Of a stretch of DNA of 64,000 bases, positions 44,084 to 55,860 are shown piece by piece. This DNA is from Stachybotrys elegans. Its lineage: Eukaryota; Ascomycota; Sordariomycetes; Hypocreales; Stachybotryaceae. Within the stretch, counting starts at the first letter, position 1. Each line of letters starts with the position of its first letter. The stretch is taken from the NCBI GenBank assembly GCA_020746835.1, contig JAGPNK010000020.1, positions 248,001-312,000 on the forward strand. The letters are read 5' to 3'. A program made the translations under genes and the position numbers. The notes under the pieces were generated by a model, which was not told the DNA's origin, did not search any database, and saw nothing but the letters and a program-made list of their open reading frames with translations.

Positions 44084-46273
44084 TCACTCTTGATAGTGAT
44101 ACTCCTCCCCAACGTTCAACATGTTATCGTCCTGAGCCCACCCAAGAGTCATGGTCGCCCAAAGGTCATGGAAAACTTGCTGGTCCCCTGGCGCCTTGGG
44201 CACAGCAGTCGTAGGTGATGGCCCCGAAGCTGTAAGATCTATATCCCAGCAAGGGATATAACTGTCCAAACTCCCATCTATCATTGGGCAACCTATCGCA
44301 GGGCCCATGCTCATGGCTTGCACGGCCTCCTCGTCTGCCACACGGCGCTCATATTTATCCAGGACAACGCGAAGCACGACGCGCGTGGCCGACAGCACAT
44401 CGACCTGTTTCGATGCCTGGGTGAGGCTCGTGTCTTTAGTCATCTGCCTGAGAAAATGATCCAGTTGGATCTGCGACCTCGCCCAAGATGAGTCGAACTC
44501 AGGACAGTCCTTCAAGGGGAAGCAGAGTAGAATGGCCAAGATGGTAGCCACTACAAATCGGTTCCATTCTACCGCGGTAAAATGCATAAAGACAGCTTCA
44601 TCTAAGGCCAAGAACATGTCAAGACCTTCCTTTACAGCATAGGCGCAGCGGAGGAGCTTGGTGGGGGAAAGGAGAGAGTCGCCCTCTGCGGATATCGACA
44701 TAGCAGCTTTTCGGGGGTCCCGTGTGAGGACGCTGCCATGCAAATACATTTCACCAAACGAAAGGGCTAATTTGACGGGCACTGGAATCTGTCAGGAACA
44801 CAAACTTGGATCGAAAAAGGCTGGCGGGCCAAGGGTCTCTTCTTACCTGACGTGGCAATGTCCGCAGGGATGCAGCGGCGCAAACTCTGCCACTGCGATT
44901 CCAGGCCCAGAAGCAGCAGCCGGATCTGCTGCGCGGATTGACCTGGGGTATTGAGAGATTCCCACATATCGCCTATGGCTCCGGCTATCCGCACAATTGC
45001 CACGAGAACGCGGTCGTTTTCTCCCTGCGCATTTGCTTCGAGCATGTCGCAGCATGTGGCTACCCAGGGCGTGAAGCTTTGAATGAGATTCTTGTAACGC
45101 GACCAGCTCAGCGCCGACCTGCAGTGCCTGTTAGCTTGAGATGGGACGAGGTGGCGGGGCTGCGGGATCGTGACCTGGATAGAGCGAAGTAGAAGCCAAG
45201 ATAGGCCCGCAATGTCTCAAGTTGAAGCTCAGGGTCATCTATCCCGAAAGGCGAGTCTCCTGGCCTGGGTTCTTGGTCCAACTCGAGGTCGCTCACGAGA
45301 TCGGCAGCCATGCGTAGATAGTGAAACACCTGCTTGTTCTTCGGTCGAAGGTGGAACGGATACCTAGGCAGCGGTGAGCGAGAATGACACCTGGGACGCG
45401 AGACTGGCCTCGGCTCACCAAGCACAATAGATCAAAATACCTTGGAGCAGCTCCAAGCTCCGCTCGCCACCAGCCACGACCTTTAACCCCAGGACTTTGC
45501 GGAACTCCTCGTCGTACAGCAAGTGACCCTGCAGGGTTCTGGACCCCGACGACGCAGCCAGGATGGCCAGCAATACAAAGGGTTTCGTGGCAGCCAGGTG
45601 GGATACCGTGACGTCGGCAGGCAGCATTATGCACGGGAAGTGAGCCAGCATGGCGGAGAACGAGGCCAGGAGCGAGTCCGCGGACGCGCGGTTGAACCGA
45701 GGCTTGGTGTGCATGCTCTGGATAGGATGGGAGTGAGAGGACGACGCAGGCGGGGTTGGCATGCCCGCCACGAGGGACGGTTCGAAGCCGCCGACCATGG
45801 TGTCGGGGAACAGGGCCTCTATGCTAGCAGCATGAGAGTCGCGCAGCGTCTCGAAGCTGTCGTCGATGTCTTCCGGAGCAGGGACGTCAAAGTCGATGCT
45901 AAACGTCGACGGCGGAGCGGCTGCAGACGCCGGACACGCGCGCGGGGTATTAGAGGCTCTGGATAAGGCATCAGCACCCTCGGACTTGGATCGCACAGCT
46001 GGCGGTTTGCGACGCACTCTTTGCCCTTCCTGGATCTTCGTGTCCTCGGCCCGGTGCGCGAGATGCATTCCCTCTTGGACTCAAGACACCTATATGCCGC
46101 CGCCGCCGCTGGTGAGTCTGGTTTGGACGTCCCGTTGTTAGGATGGAGGGAGCGTACTTTCGGCACACGCCGGGTTGCTCGCTGGGCTGGCAGCGCAGTT
46201 TGGAGGCCCTGCAAGCCTCACAGGCAGTCTGCGTGCGCTTGGATGCTGAGTATTCGGCGGTGGTGGTTTCCAT
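44084..46273 (-). CDS. Zn(II)2Cys6 fungal transcription factor
   Basis: Six exons: 46158..46273, 45986..46089, 45920 down to 45419, 45363 down to 45175, 45118 down to 44847, and 44781 down to 44084; 626 aa. The zinc cluster is complete: Cys18, 21, 28, 37, 40, 47 with C-x2-C-x6-C-x8-C-x2-C-x6-C spacing, followed by a basic stretch (RTRRSRKGK). Intron 1 lies inside the cluster. The middle region (LLYDEEFRKVLGLKVV, LLQGILIYCAWYPFHLRPK, VFHYLRMAADLVSDLELD, YLGFYFALSRSALSW) is typical of the regulatory part of such factors. Intron 2 (45921..45985) uses a poor donor GTCCGA but is required to leave the zinc-cluster frame; otherwise the gene would be frameshifted. Nuclear regulator; targets unknown. 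Confidence 0.82.
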
Positions 46274-46795
46274 GGTTGGTGAGCCCGTCCAGTGAATGCG
46301 GCTCTTATATCTAGCGAAAGCGCTGGGGACAGACCCGATGCACAACGGAATCACTGTCTATGCGGTTAGCTCGGACACTACAGGCTCATGGGACTTTGGA
46401 GCTTCTGGGCCGCCGATGGGAGATGAATGCTCGTCGTGTGAATGGGTTGGAGGGTTATGGCAGAGCCAAGGCTGGAGAAACGGGCCAAAGACGTGCCGTC
46501 AACGCCGATGCATGTCGGATGTAAAGGGATTAGTACAGGTACCAACTACCACTAACTTGATAGGCGGGGTCTATTGGTACATCTACTCCCCACCCAATCC
46601 CAGAACCCTCAAGGCATCAAACCATTTGGCGTTTTCATCACTCCTCTCGGGGAGACGAATAAAATGTTGCCCTATGCACCCCTACATGTTATGTCGATGG
46701 GTATTCTGTAGCTTCAATTCCTGTGAAGACGCTCGTCCAAGACATGAGACATCATCCCCCTGTCATCAGCACCACCATGTAGCAGAAAATCCGTC
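46274..46795. other. Spacer upstream of the Zn2Cys6 gene
   Basis: About 520 bp holding the promoter of the transcription-factor gene and the 3' region of the MYND gene. No gene seen. Confidence 0.5.
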
Positions 46796-48162
46796 CTACG
46801 TATCGTCTACCAGCTTGAACTGCAGGCCTGGGTTGTCCTTCTTTAACGTCTTGTCGAGAACTTCGGACAGGGGCGTCGTCAGAGTGCTGGGTGGTCCTGA
46901 CGATTCCTTGTCGGCATGCTCCGAGAGCCGGTGGCTGCTCATATTCTCCCTCGCGCATCTATCGGAGCAGTAGATGGACAGCTTCTTGCCCTCGACGCAC
47001 TGTACGCACACGACTGGCGAATCTGTGCTGTCGCCGGTCATGGATACATCGTCATCGCGCTCCTGGATACAGTTGTCGCCTGCCTTGCAATCGTGCATCT
47101 TTTCTGCATGTGAGGCCTACGTCAGTTAGTTAGCCATTGTACTGGTGAGCAGAGCTGTGGACAAGATGAACGTACATGGCCACTCTGGTAGCACTGATTC
47201 GAACAATAGACCGTCAGCGCCCCGTCTCCGCCGAGGAGGACGATGGCCTGGCAGGCGCTACAGGAGAGTACGTCCTTGGGGTCGGCAGCCGATTTGCAGA
47301 CGGAGCAGACGGGCAGGTCGTAGAGCTTCTCGTTGACTGCCGATGCCTGGTTCTTGGCATTGATTTTGTTCTGAATCTTCTGCTCGTGGGCCTGCCTGGC
47401 TCTCCGGATAGAAATGATTTTGCTCTCAATCTCATCCCGCTGAGGTTTCGACTTCTGAAAGTTGTGATGGTCCATGATGAGCTTGTCAATTACATGCTCT
47501 AGCAGCATGGAGCCAGACTGCATGTACTCGTCTCGGTACGCCTCTGCGCCCTCGAGGAGCTGACCCGTCGCCTTGTCGGTGAAGAACTCGGCCGCATAGA
47601 GCTTCCGCAGTGCTTCGGCGTTGCCCTCGGCAGCCGCCACCTTTTTGGTGAATTCGTCGAGGGTGGCTGACCAGTCGACGGGATCCTCGAGAGCCTTCCA
47701 CATCATGGCAATGAGCTCCCTTAGGGGCCGGTCGGGATCATCAAGCATGTTCCTCAGGTCGTCGGTGTCGATGGAGCGATCGGCAATAGCGAGAAACTCT
47801 GGGTATTTACGCAACACCCAGCGGTACCAAGCCTCCTTTTCCGATTCTATGCTCTCATCGATGGACTTCATGGTGACACGGTGGGCCTTTGCGTCTGTAA
47901 ACATGCCGTCGAGCCGCTGAAGAAAGGCTGTGCGCTGAACAAACCATTCGTGGTCTGGATCCTCGCAGTAGCGAGCTCGGATGCGGTCAATGATCTTTTC
48001 CCGGCATGCCAAACATTCGGCAGGGCTCTTCTTCTCGCAGTCATTTTCGCACGAGCGCTTGATGGCCTCCACCTCCTGAGCGCAGCGCTCTCGCTGCTGA
48101 CGCGCGGCGACCAGCTCCAGCCAGTGCTCCCGCGAGGGTTTTGCAGATGATATCTGCATCAT
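46796..48162 (-). CDS. MYND-type zinc finger protein
   Basis: Exons 47176..48162 and 46796..47116, 59-nt intron (phase 0), 435 aa; Met1 at 48162 or Met2 at 48159. A long charged helical N-terminal region contains a Cys-rich loop (CENDCEKKSPAECLACREKI) and is followed near residues 285-350 by a MYND-like cluster: CSVCKSAADPKDVLSCSAC, VYCSNQCYQSGH and, after the intron, HAEKMHDCK. A second Cys cluster follows (CVQCVEGKKLSIYCSDRC with downstream His). Such modules usually bind Pro-rich partner peptides rather than DNA. The rest of the protein is not recognised; no SET domain is present. Tandem with the transcription-factor gene. Confidence 0.8.
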
Positions 48163-48365
48163 GATCCTGGGTTGTGGACCGAGATGGATAGAGTCGACGG
48201 TCAGAGATTTGGGTGAACCACGCACTTTACCGCGTGGTGAGAGAATCAATATGCCGAAAACCTCATCCTCTAGGGGTCTTCGACAGAGATTCGAGTTATC
48301 CCGTCATGACACGATGTCGGTCGGTGATGTTTGTGTGGCAATTGATGAAATCGGGCACGTCAAGT

Positions 48366-48386
48366 GAATGAATGAATGAATGAATG
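48366..48386. repeat. GAAT tetranucleotide microsatellite
   Basis: Five tandem GAAT units in the upstream region of the MYND gene. Confidence 0.8.
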
Positions 48387-50684
48387 TCCTGACAGAAAGC
48401 GCGTCAATCCGGGGCAAAGCGTTGGGTGCCTCATGGCTTGAATTGTGATTGGTTAGTACAAACTCCACTTTCGCCCAAGGCTCGAACAAAGCCATTTACT
48501 ATAGGGTAGGTAGTCTAAACATGATGCGCCCAAGTGCTTATCCAACTATCCAACTACCAAATGTGAGTTCCAATGCGATCGTACCAAAGATACCATGCGG
48601 TGTAATGACACTGAAATGCATACATGGTCGCTAGATGTGACGTAAGAGCGGAAAGCACTCGTCAGTTCGTCTGGGCTGTAGTGTAACTCATCAAGGCCAC
48701 ATCACTGAATAAAGAATAACTACAATTATGGACCGAAAACAAAACGTAAAAATACAAAGTTACTCCAATCCATCCGCAGACAATCTTGCGCTGAAAGCCT
48801 TCAGTCAGCTGCCAAGCTCGAAAGGTAACATTTGTTCAAGCACAAGGGCACGGTTATCTGTATCATTACGTGAAATCATGGTTATAGTCACAAAGTCCTG
48901 ATTGCATGTAAAGTCAGATCAAACCGGTAGAGACCAGCGCCTGTATCTCGGAACATCAAGGACCAGCCTGCTAACTGCAGGTCCCTTGGGTGGTGGGCCA
49001 TCGTCGTTGTTCATGGGCTTCTGGCACCTTCATCCATTCTCTCTTTTCCTCCTCTCCGCCCACCGACTCTCCTGAAAATCTTTTACCAAATGGAATGACC
49101 TTCTACCTATGCTCTAGTAGACTGCATGGTTCAGCAGCGTCAATGCATTTGTCACCAAGAGGGCCGGTGGGAGGCTGGGATGAATATTCCATGGGCAGAC
49201 CTGCGATGCCAGAATGCCAGAAGCTCCGCTTTAGGCAAAATAAGAGCCAAACTACGATGCTAGCTAGGAGCATGGAGATGGAGGACCCTGCGGCTCATGG
49301 CCTCGACGTATGGCAGTGGATGGTTGAGGTGGGCCTCCGGACTGTGGGTGGATATTGCTCGCCGACGCCATGGTTGCAAGGGAGACGGTATGCAGAGTGG
49401 TTCCCCTTTCGCCGGAGGGATTTGGCCGGGAGCGCGAGAGAAAGAAAAAGAAAGAGAAAAAGAAAAAGAACGAGTGGGAGAGAGGCATTATTGTCCACGA
49501 TGCGAACTGGGGTAAAGGAATGTGGATGCAGATGCCGAAGAGTGGGAACAGCCGAAACAAGGTCGAGATCCGGCGCTGTGCCTGGAGAGGATAGATCCAT
49601 CTCTGTGTGCATAGATAATATGTACTATGAGCGTCAGCAATTTGTCCATCTTGAGTCAGCCAGCAACGGGAAGACAGACAGTGGGAGGAGGGGCTTTTCG
49701 GCACCAGCCGCTGCATACCCCTGCTCCCCATACCCACGCCAATACGATACTGTCCTGCCCAACGGGTGTCAACCCCAAGAGCCGATGGGCGTGGAGTAGT
49801 GGTAAGTGTTGTGTCAGGGCTTAGAAAGGCTGCTGTAAGCCGCTAGAGACTGCATTTCTATGCCTCCATGCCGTTGCCACGGGCAAGGGAAGAGTCGGAA
49901 AGTCGGAGAGGAGGAGGAGGCGAGGCGGCGAAGAGGCGATATCGCACAGGCTCGTCGGCATTGGAGGATCTCAAGGGTCTCCTTTCCTTTGCTGGTGCCG
50001 CTGGTTCTTGGCCATGCACATCCTTGCAGTGCCGTCACGATACTCGGCTTGCCGAGCGAGTAAGGTTCTCTCGGCCCGTCTCGGCGAGCTTAAGCTAGGA
50101 TGAGAGATGAGCACGGAGCAGTCAAACCCATTGTCCAGAGAATGCATGATGGAGGAGGACCCTGCACCGTTATTGCTGCCTTACTGTAGTATAGTGCAAT
50201 ATAGAACCCTGGGTAGGACCTTCGGCGGTGCTGTATGGATTGCTAATAGTAATGGGGTGGATGAGGAAATGCCGAATCCATCTTTTGCTGCTGCTGACTG
50301 ATCACGAGTAATGAGTGAGCTAAGTACGGAGTACGGAGTACCTGCTCGCTGGAACCTCAACTGCCCCACTCCACTGCAACTGCATCGTCTATCCATCCCA
50401 TTTCTATCATCTTTCACCCATGACCGCTGCTGCATCGGAGCACGATGGGGTAGATACCCAGGTGCCAATTTCATATATGCATGCAGAATGCAGAGTACAC
50501 GCGACGGGGCCCGCCCCAGCTGCTGCACGGCCCTGCCATACTGTGATCCCTCCGCCGATTTGGTAACCATGAGCCAGCAATTCACAGCTCGTTGGTAACA
50601 CAAAAAGTCGGGGACACACGCACATGCACGTCTGTGGGCCTTCTCAAGGATCCCCCCATGACCGCAAATCAGGTACCAAACAGA

Positions 50685-50713
50685 AAGAAGAAGAAGAAGA
50701 AGAAGAAGAAGAA
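50685..50713. repeat. AAG/GAA trinucleotide microsatellite
   Basis: About nine uninterrupted AAG units, purine-only on the plus strand, continuing into a GAGGAG stretch. Confidence 0.85.
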
Positions 50714-51270
50714 GGAGGAGGACAAGGACAAGGGGAGGAAGGAAAAAATGGTGGGAAACAGGAGACCAAGGCTTTGAGCACCGAGGGCCGATGGATCTCC
50801 TCCCTCTCGGCCTCTGTCTTTGAGCCTCTACGCCACTGCGTACTGCTCCTGTGAAGCCTCTTGCGGAAGTATACCTTCTTCTGGCCAAGCCACGGTAGCG
50901 AAGTGCCGGCACGAGAATCGGAACTTTTGGAGGCCGGTGGCCATGGCCATGGGCGAGAAGAGGGGGGGGGGGGGACGAACAGAAACGTCATCAACACGCC
51001 CCTATCGTCCCGCTTAAGCATCGCCATGGGGTTTGGAAGATAGGATGCAGGGCCCAGCCGTTCCATGCGGGATGTGGGTACATGCCCAACTTACTATACC
51101 GATTGTCATCCTCTTGTAAGGGTTACCTGAGCAGCGTGGCTCCAGCTCCGACCTCATGCCTGCGTCGAGAGTGGGCGGCCTCGTCGCTCTCGCCAGTGTC
51201 GGCGAGCAACTAGGAGGCGGCGAGGAAAACTCAGACCAAGACGGAGGTGCGTGGCTGCGGCTTGACCAAG

Positions 51271-51278
51271 TATAAAGA
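51271..51278 (+). promoter_or_regulatory. TATA box of the isochorismatase-family gene
   Basis: TATAAAGA about 165 bp before the ATG at 51436, followed by a C/T-rich leader. Confidence 0.45.
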
Positions 51279-51435
51279 GACGGCCTCGGAACCCTCAACC
51301 ACGGCTTCTTTCTCTTGCTCCTCACCGCGCACTCAAGCAAAGCCTCCTCTCGCAGCAGTCTCTTCTTTCCAGCACTCCGGCCTTCTGTATCCCAGACCAA
51401 TCCTGCAAGGAAATCCAAGACCCAACTTCTTCACC

Positions 51436-52302
51436 ATGAAGTTCACTGCCGTTCTCGCCATGGGGCTCAGCTCCTCGCTCGCCGCTGCTTCCAGTACGTG
51501 TTAACACCCGCACCGGACGACCCTCTATCCTCCCTCTTCTGCCCCAAAGACCCCGCTGACGGATTCGCTAACATGCTGCGGCAAAGGCTTCAAGTACGAG
51601 CGTCTGGACAAGGACGATGCGGTATGTGCCTACCTATCCTGACACTGTCCCCTTACTCTTTCATCGTCTAACACCCGATAGATGCTGCTCGTTGTTGACC
51701 ACCAGGTCGGCCTCTACAGCCTGGCTCGCGACTTCGACCCCACCCTGTTCCGCGACTCCATCATTGCCCACGCCGGCATTGCTGATGTCTTCAAGCTCCC
51801 CGTGGTCCTGACCAGCTCTGCCGACACCGGCCCCAACGGACCCCTCCCCCAGGAGGTTCTCGACATGTTCCCCGACTCTCCCTTCATCCAGCGCCAGGGT
51901 GAGGTCAACGCCTGGGACAACTCGGCCTTCCGTGACGCCGTCATTGCCGCCAACAAGTCTCAGATCATCCTGGGTGGCATTACCACCGACGTCTGCACCA
52001 CCTTCCTCGCCCTGTCCCTCCGCGAGGCCGGCTACTCCGTCTGGGCCAACATCGAGGCCTCCGGCACCACCAGCGCCGTTGTCCGCGATGCCGCCAACGA
52101 CCAGATGGCCCGCGCCGGTGTCAACGTCGTCAGCATGTTCGCCATTGCCATGGACCTCATGCGCGACTGGCGCAAGACCCCCGGTGCCGGTGAGCTCATC
52201 CCCTGGCTCGACCAGCACTACCCCGTCTGGGGCTACCTCGCCCGCTCTCACTACGCCGCCGTCAACAACGGCACCATCCAGCCTGGTGAGGGCCCCAACT
52301 AA
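51436..52302 (+). CDS. YcaC-like isochorismatase-family hydrolase with signal peptide
   Basis: Exons 51436..51493, 51587..51621, 51682..52302; introns 93 and 60 nt, 237 aa. Cysteine hydrolase fold: first strand with Asp37 (MLLVVDHQVGL) and nucleophile Cys136 in GGITTDVCTTFLALSL. Segments FIQRQGEVNAWDN, WANIEASGTTS and AIAMDLMRDWRKTPGAGEL align with the YcaC group, whose natural substrate is unknown; isochorismate activity should not be assumed. Residues 1-19 (MKFTAVLAMGLSSSLAAAS) look like a cleavable signal peptide encoded by its own exon, so this copy may be secreted, which is unusual for the group. Codon use is strongly C-ending, suggesting high expression. A TATA box and a 3' AATAAA are present. 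Confidence 0.9.
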
Positions 52303-53725
52303 GTTTCTCTCCTCCGCAATTCGCAGCCGCAGCAGCTTCCGTCGCAGTGGCAGCAAGAGAAACCATCAAAAAGGGGGATGTGACTATAGATAGAGGTTGA
52401 GGGACTGTTTAATAGATTCTTCCTGGGCCGCCCGATACGATAACTGGGAATCGAGAGGTATGGTAGCGGTAAAAGCATGCTTGGTTACGATTAGCATCTT
52501 GTCAATAAAACACCAACTTTTCTCCCCTACTCTTCATGCCGAACTATGTGAATACCTTGTACTATTCTAAACATTTTCTCTCCCCACCACGCATCTATAC
52601 TGTCATACTCGGGCCAACGTGGCTGCCGAGCGAAAGCAGAGATTAGATCATACCCAAATGCTGTCACAGATACATAGTATATAGATAAGGAGCCCCTTTG
52701 AGCCCCTTTCCAGGGAAGAAAAGCAGATCAAACCAAAATGGGAAGAAAGAAATCACGGTTGCTCAGAAACCTTATAAGCTTCGTCGTAAGCTTGTCAGTA
52801 GTGCGCTGCTGCCCCAATGTCTTGCTCGACCAGGTGCGCCCTGATGATGTGCAACAATATTGACTGGTATTGCGCCTGGTTCGTCCATGATCGACCGAGG
52901 CAGAATCCAACAAATAACATACTACCACTCGATGCCCTTGTGTCAACACCATTCGCTTCGAGTTTGATAGCCGCCCGGATAGGCCTGCGCGAGGTTCTCA
53001 CGTCGGGGCTCAATGTATACAACAAGACAAGATCTATTATTTATAACCTATAGATGCTGAGCCACCTAGTTAATATCCCAAACATTATTATATCTCCTTG
53101 CCCATTTTCCTAACACACAAGGCAGAATCCGTCTTCTCAGTACTCCCGGATGCACCGAGAACCACGTTCCGAGCGAGCGAATCGAGCCAAGTCATGCCCA
53201 CTTCCCAATGCTGCCGTCCCGTATCCCGGGGCTCTTATTCATGAAACCCGACGCTGATGACGCCCGTTACCCAAAATCCCATATGACTTGGCATGCTAAA
53301 CTCCGTGAAACAAGACTCAATATCAGGTGCGTACGTTATGGCATAGTGGTGCATGGGGAAGAATGAAGAAGGAGGAGACCTGGAAAGAACAAAACCCGAC
53401 GATAAGCAGTGTAATAGGGGAAAAAGATGGTGAAAAATCCAGACAAGGATATGGAAGCTGCCTGTAGAGTATGCAGCATTCTCCAAAAACGCCGCACAAG
53501 CCAACAGACACCTGGGCGCCTTGCCGTAACGAGATTATTGCGATGAAAATGGACAGAAGAACGTAATAAGTCGTGCCCTTGACGAGCCGGCCACCACCTT
53601 TTGACTGTTTGGCCACCCCAGCTCACAATCATGTGGCCGAGGGTCATAAAGACGCCGACATCGCATGTTAGTAAGGCAACTTGTCATAATCTGCCTAGTA
53701 CAATAGGCACATTATGATAGCTACC
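52303..53725. other. Intergenic region, no gene recognised
   Basis: Beyond the 3' region of the hydrolase gene no open frame has a recognisable domain. AT-richer than the neighbouring genes. Confidence 0.45.
52504..52509 (+). terminator. Polyadenylation-signal-like AATAAA
   Basis: AATAAA about 200 bp after the stop codon of the isochorismatase-family gene. Confidence 0.35.
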
Positions 53726-53885
53726 AGCAGAGGTCATTGTCATAGCTGCCGGCGAAAGTTAGGGCTGCCGGCAGAGGTCAGGGTCACTATTAGATGCCAG
53801 ATCTTGATGACCTTCGCCGGCACCCCGAATCCTGACCTTTGCAGTTAGCTACCTTGTCGGCAGCCCTGACAATGACCCTGCAAAA
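53726..53885. repeat. Imperfect inverted-repeat element (MITE-like)
   Basis: The left arm (GGTCATTGTCATAGCTGCCG near 53732) matches the reverse complement of the right arm (GGTCATTGTCAGGGCTGCCG near 53859..53878) at 18 of 20 positions, and weaker similarity continues inward (CTGCCGGCAGAGGTCAGG). Size about 160 bp, non-coding, between genes. No clear target-site duplication was seen. Confidence 0.5.
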
Positions 53886-54057
53886 TTTGCGGCATCAGAG
53901 ACCTGACCTAGTACAGCCACACCATTAGCCATAAGGGGTAGCCAGTTAGTCAAAAGGTAGTGACCGGCTCGTTAAGAGCCAAGTCATGATTGAGCTTGCT
54001 GTCGTCGCATGCTCTGCAGCGGTACAACGTAGATGATGACCGCCGGCGCCTCATCGC

Positions 54058-55860
54058 CTAGTGTCCTATCATGTGTGGTGGAAGCCACCTAACATGGCGC
54101 GGATTCTCATGGCCTCGTCCGTGCTGGTTATGCCTCAAGTTCGTGGCAGATTGGTCGGTAGAGGCGCGGAAATTGCCATGGAGGTAGTGCTCCTGAGCGG
54201 AGAGACTGAAATGCGCTGCGCTGGCCTGCACATTTCCCAGTCCCGGAGGTGCCGTAAGGCCCGGAGGGGGGCCGTTTGCTGACCCGTACCCATTGGAGAA
54301 GCCTGGCGGTGGTGCCGGAATCCTGTGGTGGCCATTTGCGCTCCCAGGAATGGGCTGTGAAAGCACTTGTACTTGGCCCTGTCCCTGTGCCTGGGGCGGG
54401 CTAGAGCGGACTCCCAAAGGGTTCTTCGAAAAGCTTAGTCGTATGCCACCCTTGGTGCTGTTGGAGAGTTGATATCCATAGAGCTCATGTAGAGTCTTGG
54501 TGGCGAAAGAGATGTCCTCAAACTCAACAAAGCACATGGGCCCGTTTGTCTTCGTCCTGAAGCATAGCCTCTTATAGCCGCGCTGCTTCGAAAACAAGGC
54601 CTTCAACTCCTCTTCTGAGGTATCAATAGGAAGATTACCGACATAGAGGGTGTTGCAGGGAGGGTTCTGATCAGCCGGGTTGACGGGAGGGAAGTTTTGG
54701 CGTGTGTACTGAGGGACGCTGCTCAAAGTAAAGTTCGCGTTCGAGTTCGAATTCGGTCCGTTAAGGGAGGGCATGGTGCTAGGATGTGCAGACCGAGAGC
54801 TCGAAAACATGGGTAGCGAAGGCGGGCCTACGGCACTCGCAGTATTCAGCGACAATCGGCCCATGCCGTTGATCGGGATCTGCGGGGCGGTTGCCCTCCT
54901 CTGAGAGCTGGATCCATTCTCTGCGTAGGCCACAGGGTCCTTCAGGAGATCGCTGGTTTCATCGTCGTCGAAGCTGTTAGTGATCAAAGTCTTGCCAGTG
55001 GTGCTGGTAGCCTCCGTGACATGGTTACCAATGGGCGACTGTGGGGAGAAGAGATTCTGGTAGTGGAAGCTGCTTTCAGGATTGGGTAGGTCGTGTATAG
55101 TTGATGTCGGGGAAATTCTACCGAGTGACTGGAAATGGAGATTGAAGCGAGACGAGGGGCGCCCCAGGCCAGATGATACTGCAACCATGGAGGCCGCGCC
55201 GGCTGAGCCCGAGCCCGGGCCCGAACCCGGGCCTGAGCCTGGGCCTGAGCATGAGCCTGAACCTGAGCTTGGACCTGAGCCCGATGCCGCCGTCACGGGG
55301 GCATGGGAGGATGGCGATGATGAAGCCGAGTCGATGATCTCAGCAACCATGCTAGCATCATTGGAAATGTTGGTGCGACCGTCGAGCATGGATTGGGCCT
55401 CATAGGCACCTTTGTGGGATCGGAAATATAGCAGCGCAGATCTGAATCGACCCTCTTGCAAGTGCTCGAGGGGGAGAAGCTCCACGTCCATCAGGTCCTG
55501 CGACCAAACCAGCATGAGACGCAGCGACTCTTCCGAGGTGTTGAGGGGGAGGCGACGAATCCTCAGGCATGTCATGGTCGCGGATGACGAAGCGAACGGG
55601 GCGCGGCTGTTCGTTTCGTCGCCAAAAGGGCTGGCTCGAGATCGTCTGGGCTGATGAGAGGATTGCGCATCGAAAGGGTCGAATGCTGAAGAGGAAGGGG
55701 AAAATGCTGATACGGCAGCCATGGGCGGAGATTGAGGATCGCAAGGCGAAGTGGCAAGACTTGCGACGGTTGAAGGCGAATAGTTCTGGTCGCCGGAATG
55801 ACGAGCGCTGGCAGACGCGCCTGAAGGTGGGCTGGCCGACTTGCGCTCCGAACTGAACAT
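54058..55860 (-). CDS. Whi3-like RRM RNA-binding protein
   Basis: Single exon, 600 aa. Two RRM-type regions: residues about 95-180 ([39 protein letters not shown]) and about 400-485 ([40 protein letters not shown]). The C-terminal RRM followed by [17 protein letters not shown] is typical of Whi3-type proteins, which bind mRNAs such as G1 cyclin transcripts and can form cytosolic assemblies. Linkers are Ser/Pro/Gly-rich, including a Gly-Ser-Pro repeat ([16 protein letters not shown], nucleotides about 55195..55275). The C-terminal tail has Gly/Pro/Asn-rich sequence ([16 protein letters not shown]). The ATG at 55860 is the first in frame, and the region upstream is long and purine/pyrimidine-biased, as expected for a regulated leader. 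Confidence 0.88.
   Translation of the reverse strand: MFSSERKSASPPSGASASARHSGDQNYSPSTVASLATSPCDPQSPPMAAVSAFSPSSSAFDPFDAQSSHQPRRSRASPFGDETNSRAPFASSSATMTCLRIRRLPLNTSEESLRLMLVWSQDLMDVELLPLEHLQEGRFRSALLYFRSHKGAYEAQSMLDGRTNISNDASMVAEIIDSASSSPSSHAPVTAASGSGPSSGSGSCSGPGSGPGSGPGSGSAGAASMVAVSSGLGRPSSRFNLHFQSLGRISPTSTIHDLPNPESSFHYQNLFSPQSPIGNHVTEATSTTGKTLITNSFDDDETSDLLKDPVAYAENGSSSQRRATAPQIPINGMGRLSLNTASAVGPPSLPMFSSSRSAHPSTMPSLNGPNSNSNANFTLSSVPQYTRQNFPPVNPADQNPPCNTLYVGNLPIDTSEEELKALFSKQRGYKRLCFRTKTNGPMCFVEFEDISFATKTLHELYGYQLSNSTKGGIRLSFSKNPLGVRSSPPQAQGQGQVQVLSQPIPGSANGHHRIPAPPPGFSNGYGSANGPPPGLTAPPGLGNVQASAAHFSLSAQEHYLHGNFRASTDQSATNLRHNQHGRGHENPRHVRWLPPHMIGH

Larger units (their letters stand above)
48163..51270. 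other. 3-kb intergenic region with microsatellites
   Basis: No supported gene. Contains a GAAT tandem (48366..48386), a GA-rich tract (49437..49472), a GAA/AAG tract (50685..50713) and a poly-G run near 50965. Several frames across the GA tracts encode only low-complexity Lys/Glu or Ser/Phe runs. Confidence 0.45.

Noticed and set aside
49264..49737. 157-codon minus-strand frame with Phe/Ser run
   Set aside because: The run is a translation of the GA/CT tract, not a membrane protein.
48366..50713. Possible CRISPR-like arrays
   Set aside because: The repeats are simple tandem microsatellites without spacers, and the genome is eukaryotic.
50181..50912. 243-codon minus-strand frame with a long Leu run
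   Set aside because: The Leu run translates the AAG microsatellite; no start context or homology.
51661..52356. 231-codon minus-strand frame opposite the isochorismatase-family gene
   Set aside because: Antisense by-product of codon bias; Gly/Val/Asp-rich and without motifs.
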